Shown here piece after piece: positions 57,924 to 64,000 of a stretch of 64,000 nucleotides of DNA. How positions within the stretch are numbered: position 1 is the first letter of the stretch; each line of letters begins with the position of its first letter. A program made the position numbers and the translations under genes. A model generated the notes under the pieces. The model saw nothing but the letters and a program-made list of their open reading frames with translations. It searched no databases and was not told where the DNA came from. The stretch is from Cupriavidus sp. P-10 (lineage in GTDB: Bacteria > Pseudomonadota > Gammaproteobacteria > Burkholderiales > Burkholderiaceae), in assembly GCF_003402535.2 (NCBI RefSeq), contig NZ_AP025170.1, forward strand, positions 992,001-1,056,000, written 5' to 3'.

Positions 57924-58484
57924 TTAAAGCGGATCGGCCGCGGTGTCGGTTGTGAAGTCGGCCGTGGTGCCGGCCTGAGCGGCCAGCCAGGCGCCAAAGC
58001 CCGGCGGCGTCAGCACCTCTACGCCGCTGGAGCGGCGCAGGCGGCTGCGCAGCTTGAGCACCGCCTTGTCCTTCGATACCAGGCACGCGGCGCCGGCAAA
58101 GTGGGCCAGCTCGACAAACTTCTGGTCGTCGGTGTCCTTGCAGCGGGGCAGCCTGATGGCGTCGGCTTCGTCCTGCGGCGGCAGTGGTTCGAGGCGGGTC
58201 AGGCGATCGACGGTGGCCAGCGCGGCGTCGATATCGACCTCGAAGCGGGCAAATTGCGGATAAGCCAGCACTCGGCGCAGCTCTTCGCGGCAATCGGCGC
58301 GGATCACCGGGGCGATGATGCCGGCTTCCAGCGCCTGGCGGATGGGCTCGACATGCGGGTCGCGGAAGACCAGCAGGTCGACCCAGATATTGGAGTCGAG
58401 CACCACGCAGGGCGCGCCCGTCAGGGCGGATGTGATGCCGGCGGGGCTGGCGGGATGGTCGGTTCCGGTACTGTCGAGGCGCAT
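57924..58484 (-). CDS. PIN-domain protein (putative toxin family)
   Basis: A 186-aa protein with a PIN-type RNase fold. It has the first acidic residue in [12 protein letters not shown], Glu/Asp residues in the middle ([20 protein letters not shown]), and [19 protein letters not shown] as the second metal-binding region. It resembles the PIN family labelled as putative toxin-antitoxin toxins. No antitoxin-sized partner is adjacent, so a toxin role is doubtful. It is 49 bp from and divergent to yaaA. Confidence 0.8.
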   Translation of the reverse strand: MRLDSTGTDHPASPAGITSALTGAPCVVLDSNIWVDLLVFRDPHVEPIRQALEAGIIAPVIRADCREELRRVLAYPQFARFEVDIDAALATVDRLTRLEPLPPQDEADAIRLPRCKDTDDQKFVELAHFAGAACLVSKDKAVLKLRSRLRRSSGVEVLTPPGFGAWLAAQAGTTADFTTDTAADPL

Positions 58485-58533
58485 TCGCTACAATCTTGGC
58501 TGGTTTGTCCTTGGCTACTGCCGCGATTTTGCC

Positions 58534-59319
58534 ATGCTCATCGTTTTGTCTCCCGCCAAATCACTGGACTACGAGACACCCCCCCGCATCAAGACCCATA
58601 CGCTGCCGCGTTTCATCGACCGTTCCGCCGCGCTGATCGAGCGCCTGCGCAAGCTCGCGCCGCAGGACGTGGGCGCGCTGATGGACATCTCCGACAAGCT
58701 CGCCGTGCTCAATGTCACGCGCTATGCCGAGTGGTCGCCCGAATTCACCGCGGCCAACAGCAAGCAGGCGGTGCTGGCCTTCAATGGCGATGTCTACGAC
58801 GGGCTCGATGCTAAGACGCTGCCCGCCGAGGACCTGGCCTTCGCGCAGAAGCACCTCCGCATCCTGTCCGGCCTGTACGGCGTGCTGCGCCCGCTGGACT
58901 GGATGCAGCCCTACCGGCTGGAGATGGGCACGCGCCTCGACAACGCCGCGGGCAAGGACCTGTACGCGTTCTGGGGCGACGAGGTCACGCAGATGATCAA
59001 CGGCGACATTGCCGCGCTCAGGCAGGAAGGCGCGCCGGTGCTGGTCAACCTGGCCTCGGAAGAGTATTTCAAGGTGGTGCGGCCCAAGGTGCTGCAGGCG
59101 CGCATCGTCACGCCGGTGTTCGAGGACTGGAAGGGCGGCCGCTACAAGATCATCTCGTTCCACGCCAAGCGCGCGCGCGGCACCATGGCGCGCTACGCCG
59201 TCACGCACCGCATCACCGAGCCGGAAAAGCTCAAGCGCTTCGCCGAGGATGGCTATGCCTTCGATGCCTCCGCTTCTGACGCCGGCCGCTGGGTGTTCCG
59301 CCGCCGCCTGGAAGACTGA
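58534..59319 (+). CDS. yaaA: Peroxide stress protein YaaA
   Basis: A 261-aa UPF0246 protein ([57 protein letters not shown]). In E. coli YaaA limits intracellular iron and damage during hydrogen peroxide stress and binds DNA through a helix-hairpin-helix motif. The start ATG at 58534 matches the family N-terminus; the frame extends upstream through the PIN promoter region without resemblance. Confidence 0.93.
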   Translation: MLIVLSPAKSLDYETPPRIKTHTLPRFIDRSAALIERLRKLAPQDVGALMDISDKLAVLNVTRYAEWSPEFTAANSKQAVLAFNGDVYDGLDAKTLPAEDLAFAQKHLRILSGLYGVLRPLDWMQPYRLEMGTRLDNAAGKDLYAFWGDEVTQMINGDIAALRQEGAPVLVNLASEEYFKVVRPKVLQARIVTPVFEDWKGGRYKIISFHAKRARGTMARYAVTHRITEPEKLKRFAEDGYAFDASASDAGRWVFRRRLED

Positions 59320-59344
59320 CCCTAACGAAACGAGACCGCCAGCC

Positions 59345-60487
59345 ATGCCTTCCGCCCTGCATATCTCCTCGCATTTCGATTCGGGTGCCATCGAGGTCGA
59401 GGCGCTCGACCGTGCCGACGATATCCGCCTGCGCCTGCGCGCCGATTCGCACGCCGACTTCCGGCAGTGGTTTCACTTCCGCCTGCAGGGTGCGGCGGGG
59501 CAGGCTTGCCGGATGCATTTCCTCAACGCGGGCGACTGCACCTATCCGGACGGCTGGCGCGACTACCGCGCGGTGGCCTCGTATGACCGCGCGCACTGGT
59601 TCCGCGTGCCGACGAGTTTCGACGGGCAGGTGATGACGGTGGAGTTCACGCCCGAGCACGACAGCGTCTGGTTCGCGTATTTCGAGCCTTATCCCGACGA
59701 GCGCCACCTGTCGCTGCTGGCGAGCTGCCAGCGCTCGCCGCTGGCGCAACTGTCGCACCTGGGCAGCACCGTCGACGGCCGCGACATGACCCGTGTCACA
59801 CTGGGACAGCCCGGCCCCGGCAAGAAGACCATCTGGATGATCGCGCGCCAGCATCCGGGCGAGAGCATGGCCGAATGGTTTGTCGAGGGCGTGCTGCAGC
59901 GCCTGACCGGCACCGGCGTGTGGAATGGCGATCCGGTCGCGCGCAAGCTGCTAGAGCGCGCCGTGTTCCATATCGTGCCGAACATGAACCCGGACGGCTC
60001 GGCGCGCGGCAACCTGCGCACCAACGCCGCGGGCGCCAACCTGAACCGCGAATGGATGTCGCCCAGCGCGGATACCAGCCCGGAGGTCTACCACGTGCGC
60101 CGCGCCATCGAGGCCACGGGTTGCGACATGTTCTTCGATATCCACGGCGACGAGGGCCTGCCTTACAACTTCGTCGCCGGCAGCGAGATGCTGCCCGGCT
60201 TTACCGAGGCGCGCCGGCGCGAGCAGCAGCGCTTCATCGAGGCCTTCAAGCGCGCTTCGCCGGACTTCCAGGACGTGCACGGCTATGCCGCCAGCAAGTA
60301 CAACGCCGACGCGCTCAAGCTCGCGTCCAAGTACATCGGCCATACCTTCGGCTGCCTGGCGCTGACGCTGGAAATGCCGTTCAAGGACAACGCCGATTTG
60401 CCCGATCCGGCGGTGGGCTGGAACGGCGCGCGCAGCGCCCTGCTGGGCACGGCGATGCTGCAGGCGATCCTGGACTACCTGGGCTGA
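59345..60487 (+). CDS. M14-family carboxypeptidase, cytosolic (CCP-like)
   Basis: A 380-aa zinc carboxypeptidase. An N-terminal beta-rich domain of about 130 residues (HFRLQGAAGQACRMHFLNAG) precedes the catalytic domain, as in cytosolic (Nna1-like) carboxypeptidases. The zinc-binding HxxE is in RQHPGESMAEW (about His170, Glu173), the third ligand in DIHGDE (about His267), and the catalytic Glu in LTLEMPFKDN. No signal peptide. It lies 25 bp behind yaaA and is probably co-transcribed. Confidence 0.88.
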   Translation: MPSALHISSHFDSGAIEVEALDRADDIRLRLRADSHADFRQWFHFRLQGAAGQACRMHFLNAGDCTYPDGWRDYRAVASYDRAHWFRVPTSFDGQVMTVEFTPEHDSVWFAYFEPYPDERHLSLLASCQRSPLAQLSHLGSTVDGRDMTRVTLGQPGPGKKTIWMIARQHPGESMAEWFVEGVLQRLTGTGVWNGDPVARKLLERAVFHIVPNMNPDGSARGNLRTNAAGANLNREWMSPSADTSPEVYHVRRAIEATGCDMFFDIHGDEGLPYNFVAGSEMLPGFTEARRREQQRFIEAFKRASPDFQDVHGYAASKYNADALKLASKYIGHTFGCLALTLEMPFKDNADLPDPAVGWNGARSALLGTAMLQAILDYLG

Positions 60488-60513
60488 GGTGGTGCCTCTC
60501 TCGCACGCTGAGG

Positions 60514-60547
60514 GTTTGCTCCCCTCTCCCTGACGGGAGAGGGGAGA
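60514..60547. repeat. REP-like palindrome / hairpin between convergent genes
   Basis: GTTTGCTCCCCTCTCCC then TGAC then GGGAGAGGGGAGAC. The 12-bp stem (60519-60530 with 60535-60546) is perfect. It is a short member of the REP family seen near 28249, 37499 and 37894. Here it lies between the M14 gene (+) and the lipoprotein gene (-) and may act as a shared terminator. Confidence 0.8.
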
Positions 60548-60557
60548 CACAGCGCGC

Positions 60558-61421
60558 TTACTGCTTCTTCTTGGCCGTGCTGCTCGTCTTCGCCGACCCT
60601 GACGCCGATTTCGACGAAGCCGACTTCGTCGACTTGGCCGACGAGGACTTGCTCGACTTCGACGACGCCGTACTCTTGCCTTTCGCACCCTTGCGGCTCT
60701 TGCTGGATGACGTGGCCTGGCTCGATGTGGGCACTGCCGGCGCGGCAGCGGGTTCGCTGATGGTGGCGCCGCTGGTGTCCTGCAGTTCATACGCCAGCAT
60801 CATGCCGTCGTCGTAGCCGCAGCGCACGCGCACCGGCTGCCAGTCGTTGTCGCCACGGCGCTTGTGCGCCGTGGCGTTGAAGGTGACCACGGTGCTGACC
60901 GGCACGGCCTGCTTGCCGGGCGAGAAGCGTCCGCTCCAGGGCTCGGTCGTGGCCTGCCCGGCGGCGAGCGCGCCGGTGGGGATCTTCAGGGCATCGTAGG
61001 TGGCCGAGCGCGGCACCACCCAACTGGCGTGCGCGGCGCAGTCCGCCACGTCGCTGGTGGCGTTCTCGGTCTTCATCAGCTGCTCGCGCATGCGTGCGCG
61101 GTACTCGGACAGGCTGACGCGGCCGCGCTCGGGCAGGGTGATGGTCTTGGTAGGCGGCGCGGAAGTGGCGGCGGGAGCGGAAGCGGCGGGCCGGGCAGGG
61201 GTGGGCGTCGGGGCCGGGACCTGGGCGGCGGCCTCGTCGGCGGGCATGTTGGCGCAGCCCGCCAGCCCGATCGCACCGGCCACCGCGGCAGCCACCATGC
61301 GGAGCCGGCTGCCGAGCAGTTCGGAAATTCGTCGGATCACAGTGTTTGCGGTGTTTGCGTTCTGGGATTGGCCTGCCGGCGCGGGGCCGGCAGGCCGGGT
61401 AGCTTCGCAAAGGAATGCCAT
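60558..61421 (-). CDS. Lipoprotein with Ser/Lys-rich low-complexity tail
   Basis: A 287-aa protein of unknown function. A lipobox (IGLAGC, Cys about residue 56) lies unusually far from the ATG at 61421, so a later start such as the GTG encoding VIRRISELLG is possible. After a Pro/Ala linker there is a compact domain of about 130 residues (SLSEYRARMREQLMKTENAT; DCAAHASWVVPRSATYDALK). The last about 55 residues are almost only Ser, Lys and Ala (SSKSSKSSSAKSTKSASSKS). Such tails bind polyanions in other proteins; the function here is not known. Confidence 0.7.
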   Translation of the reverse strand: MAFLCEATRPAGPAPAGQSQNANTANTVIRRISELLGSRLRMVAAAVAGAIGLAGCANMPADEAAAQVPAPTPTPARPAASAPAATSAPPTKTITLPERGRVSLSEYRARMREQLMKTENATSDVADCAAHASWVVPRSATYDALKIPTGALAAGQATTEPWSGRFSPGKQAVPVSTVVTFNATAHKRRGDNDWQPVRVRCGYDDGMMLAYELQDTSGATISEPAAAPAVPTSSQATSSSKSRKGAKGKSTASSKSSKSSSAKSTKSASSKSASGSAKTSSTAKKKQ

Positions 61422-61606
61422 GATAGAGGAAACCTATCTGGCAAAGTTCCTAAATCTTGTTACCTATTCTTCTAACGCATGACGACGCGCAGGAAGCGAG
61501 GCCTGCTTTCTAGCAGATATTTCCCACGTGGCACAACTGCGGGCAACCCGCACGACCGGTCCGCGGTGATCCAGCGCGGCCCGGCCGTGGTGCGTTGGCA
61601 AACGCC

Positions 61607-62494
61607 TCAGGCTACGCGCGAGGGCATTGCGCGCGTGAAGCGCAGCAGTTCGTCGAGCAGTGCGTTCAGATTGTGGCGCAGCTTGGCAAAGCCGGCGGTG
61701 TGGGTCAGGCCCACTTCGTCCATGTACAGCTTGCGGTTGACCTCGAGCTGCAGGCTGTGGCGCCCGGCCTGCGGCTGGCCGACCACGCGCACGATCTCCA
61801 CGCCTTTGTACGGGTGGTTGCGCCAGACCTCATAGCCCATGTCCTTGAGCACGCCTTCGATGCGGTCGGTGAAGCGCTTGTCGCAGGTGGTGCCGTCGCG
61901 GTCGCCGACGACGAAGTCGGGATGCTCCAGGCCGGGGAACTCGGTCGCGTATTGCGCGGCCTGGCTCGGCATCGAATGGCAGTTGATGTGCCAGGCGCTG
62001 CCATGGCTGGAGACGGCGCGGTCGGCCAGCTTTTGCAGTTGCGCGTAGTAGGGCAGGTAGCAGCGGTTGATGCGCGCCTGCACTTCTTCCACGGCGAGCT
62101 TGCGGTCGTAGATCGCCTCGCCGCTGTCGAGCACGCGCCAGACCAGGCCCTTGCCGAGCCGGGTCTTGGAGGTTTCCTGCCTGGCGCCGGGCCAGGGGGT
62201 CTCGAGCAGGGCTTCGTCGATTTCCTCCAGCGCGCGGTTGGCGTCGAGGTAGCTGCGCGGGAAGCCCGCGCACAGCAGCGGGATGCCGCGCGCCGGCGCG
62301 CCGGCGTAGAGTTCATCGACAAAGGTGTCTTCGGCCTGCCGCAGCAGCGGCAGCGGCAGGGCGGGATCGGGGCGGAAGTCCGTCGGGTAGATGGTCGCGC
62401 TGTGCGGCGAATCCAGGAACAGCGGAGCGGACTCGCCCTCCGGCTGGTACAGGAAGAACGGACTATCCGCGGTGGTTCGGTCGGTATCGGTCAT
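61607..62494 (-). CDS. N-formylglutamate amidohydrolase
   Basis: A 295-aa member of the N-formylglutamate deformylase (HutG-type amidohydrolase) family, starting at the ATG 62494 (MTDTDRTTADSPFF). Conserved parts are LFLDSPHSATIYPTDF, DTFVDELY, WHINCHSMPS and LQLEVNRKLYMDE. It would release formate and glutamate from N-formylglutamate, the last step of one histidine-degradation route. No hut genes are nearby. It overlaps no neighbour and is 16 bp downstream of the Bug gene, so the two may be co-transcribed. Confidence 0.87.
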   Translation of the reverse strand: MTDTDRTTADSPFFLYQPEGESAPLFLDSPHSATIYPTDFRPDPALPLPLLRQAEDTFVDELYAGAPARGIPLLCAGFPRSYLDANRALEEIDEALLETPWPGARQETSKTRLGKGLVWRVLDSGEAIYDRKLAVEEVQARINRCYLPYYAQLQKLADRAVSSHGSAWHINCHSMPSQAAQYATEFPGLEHPDFVVGDRDGTTCDKRFTDRIEGVLKDMGYEVWRNHPYKGVEIVRVVGQPQAGRHSLQLEVNRKLYMDEVGLTHTAGFAKLRHNLNALLDELLRFTRAMPSRVA

Positions 62495-62510
62495 GGTGCT
62501 GCGCCAGGGG

Positions 62511-63497
62511 TCAGTCGAGCGAAATCTTGGCGGCCGCGGCCACGCGCTTGTTCTTGGCCACTTCGCTCTTGATCTGCGCGGCGAAGTGCGCCGGGGTGTC
62601 GCCCACCGGGGTCGCGCCCAGCTTTTCCAGCTTGGCCTTGACCTCCGGCAGCGCCAGCACCTTGACGGCGGCGGCATGCAGCTTGTTCTGGATGTCGGCC
62701 GGCAGGTTGGCCGGCGCGATCAGGCCGAACCAGGCAGCGTCGTTGACTTCGCCCAGGCCCAGCTCGGCGAAGGTCGGCACGTTCGGCAGCGCCGCCACGC
62801 GCTTGGGCGCGGCCACGGCCAGCGCGCGCAGCTTGCCGCCTTCGATGAACGGCAGCGACGACGGCAGGTTGTCGAACAGGATCTGCACCTGGTTGGCCAG
62901 CGCGTCGTTCAGCGCCGGGCCCACGCCCTTGTACGGCACGTGCAGCAGTTCGGTCTTGCTGCTCATCTTGAACAGTTCCCCCATCATGTGCGAGACGCTG
63001 CCGTTGCCGGCCGAGCCATAAGCCAGCTTGTTCGGCTGCGATTGCGCCAGCGCGATGAAGGACTTCATGTCGGTGGCCTTGACCGCCGGGTTGATGCTCA
63101 TCACGTTCGGCACGGAGGCCAGGTTGGTGATGGTGGTGAAGTCCTTGGTTGCATCGTAGGACAGGCGAGGGTAGACCGCAGGGTTGATGCCATGGGTCGA
63201 GGCCGTGGCAATGCCCAGCGTGTAGCCGTCCGGAGCGGCCTTGGACAGGAAGGTGGTGCCGATGCTGCCGCCGGCGCCGCCGCGGTTGTCGACCACCACG
63301 GCCTGGCCCAACTGCTGGCCGAGCTTGTCGGCGACGATGCGCGCCACGATATCCGTGGTACCGCCGGCGGGGAACGGCACGACCAGCGTGATCGGCTTGT
63401 TCGGGTAGCCGGACTGGGCGGCTGCGCTGAACGACAGGCCGGTGGCGAGGGCGGCCGAGGCGGCGGCGAGGACGCGGAGGAGGTGGCGACGTTGCAT
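62511..63497 (-). CDS. Bug-family (TctC-like) solute-binding protein
   Basis: A 328-aa periplasmic binding protein of the tripartite tricarboxylate transporter type. Signal peptide of about 27 residues (MQRRHLLRVLAAASAALATG, cleavage after AAA). The mature start YPNKPITLVVPFPAGGTTDI is diagnostic, as are VVDNRGGAGGSIGT and FKMSSKTELLHVPYKGVGPA. No membrane partners (TctA/TctB) are adjacent, as is common for these greatly amplified proteins. Ligand unknown; linkage to an amidohydrolase suggests an acidic amide or glutamate derivative. Confidence 0.92.
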   Translation of the reverse strand: MQRRHLLRVLAAASAALATGLSFSAAAQSGYPNKPITLVVPFPAGGTTDIVARIVADKLGQQLGQAVVVDNRGGAGGSIGTTFLSKAAPDGYTLGIATASTHGINPAVYPRLSYDATKDFTTITNLASVPNVMSINPAVKATDMKSFIALAQSQPNKLAYGSAGNGSVSHMMGELFKMSSKTELLHVPYKGVGPALNDALANQVQILFDNLPSSLPFIEGGKLRALAVAAPKRVAALPNVPTFAELGLGEVNDAAWFGLIAPANLPADIQNKLHAAAVKVLALPEVKAKLEKLGATPVGDTPAHFAAQIKSEVAKNKRVAAAAKISLD

Positions 63498-63622
63498 GAG
63501 GGTTTTTGTAGGGAAAAGGAGAGACAGAGGTGGTTTCCTGATTCTGCGCGTTTGAGCAAGACCCTCGCAAACGAAATAAAATCCCTAGCTCATTCCATCT
63601 GGTCGTGAAGTAGAGGTGAATT

Positions 63623-64000
63623 ATGCGACGCATGTGTCCGTCGCTGACCGAGTTGCAGGCCTTCGAGGCCGCAGCCCGGCACAACAGCTTCACCGTGGCG
63701 GCGCGCGAGCTGCATGTGACGCAGGGTGCGGTCAGCAAGCAGGTGCGCAGCCTGGAGGCTTATCTTGGCGTGGAGCTGTTCGATCGCGTGCGCCAGCGGC
63801 TGGTGCTGACCACGGCGGGCGAACGCTACCTGGAACGCATCGGCCCCAGCCTGAACGAGCTGGAGGCGGCCACCGTCGAGCTGATGGCGCGGCAGGGTGG
63901 CGGCGGCGTGCTGCATATCGCCAGCATGCCGACGCTGGGCGCGAAGTGGCTGATCCCGCGCCTGCCGCAGTTCTTCGCCCGGCATCCGGAAGTAACGCTT
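63623..64000 (+). CDS. LysR-family regulator (GcvA-like), 5' part
   Basis: The first 126 codons of a LysR gene cut by the window end. The HTH is complete (LQAFEAAARHNSFTVAAREL, then HVTQGAVSKQVRSLEAYLGV), and the effector domain begins (LHIASMPTLGAKWLIPRLPQ), with the GcvA-like pattern. AGAGGTGAATT precedes the ATG. Divergent from the Bug gene with a 125-bp spacer, it probably controls that gene and the amidohydrolase. Confidence 0.9.
   Translation, partial: MRRMCPSLTELQAFEAAARHNSFTVAARELHVTQGAVSKQVRSLEAYLGVELFDRVRQRLVLTTAGERYLERIGPSLNELEAATVELMARQGGGGVLHIASMPTLGAKWLIPRLPQFFARHPEVTL

Overview
The window is high-GC chromosomal DNA of a respiring betaproteobacterium. Gene content and order (complete nuo operon followed by a DUF2818 gene, a bo3-type quinol oxidase cyoABCD, a urt urea transporter next to ureDAJBCEFG, many acyl-CoA dehydrogenases and a Bug-type solute-binding protein) fit Cupriavidus/Ralstonia in the Burkholderiaceae best. 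The genus is an inference from gene order; no rRNA or tRNA gene is present to test it.

Layout. (1) 1-14533: NADH:quinone oxidoreductase genes nuoB (truncated by the window start) to nuoN, all on +, followed by DUF2818, a NUDIX hydrolase, a DUF1178 gene, a PimC/PimD-like acyl-CoA dehydrogenase pair and two MaoC-like hydratases (to 19715). (2) 20349-24317: cyoABCD with a 633-bp upstream region carrying an FNR/ANR-like box. (3) 24396-26441 (-): a lipoprotein gamma-glutamyltransferase. (4) 26786-39302: a nitrogen-scavenging block, urtABCDE then ureD-A-J-B-C-E-F-G. urtA is preceded by a near-consensus sigma-54 promoter and two tandem NtrC-like sites. A small DUF559 nuclease-like gene bounded by 45-bp inverted repeats sits between ureE and ureF. 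(5) 39299-44133: an XRE regulator, an unrecognised 281-aa protein, a glutathione transferase, an ACAD10/11-like dehydrogenase and its divergent LysR regulator. (6) 44359-51329: a CAP-domain lipoprotein, an operon of VWA lipoprotein, ECF sigma factor and putative anti-sigma factor, and a second gamma-glutamyltransferase. (7) 51472-55766 (-): an operon of 3-hydroxyacyl-CoA dehydrogenase, enoyl-CoA hydratase, histidine phosphatase and an ACAD10/11-type kinase. (8) 55953-64000: GST, aminotransferase, PIN protein, YaaA, M14 carboxypeptidase, a Ser/Lys-tailed lipoprotein, N-formylglutamate amidohydrolase, Bug protein and a truncated LysR gene.

How the genes work together. Complex I feeds quinol to the bo3 oxidase. 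Urt imports urea, urease splits it to ammonia and CO2, and the sigma-54/NtrC-type control region links import to nitrogen limitation. The two glutamyltransferases and the N-formylglutamate hydrolase may add further nitrogen salvage. The acyl-CoA genes form several beta-oxidation-type modules; two of their promoters share a palindrome that looks like a TetR-type operator. The most unusual observations are the inverted-repeat-bounded DUF559 unit inside the urease operon, the urt control region, and a split ACAD10/11 kinase-dehydrogenase pair that suggests metabolism of 4-hydroxyacyl-CoAs.
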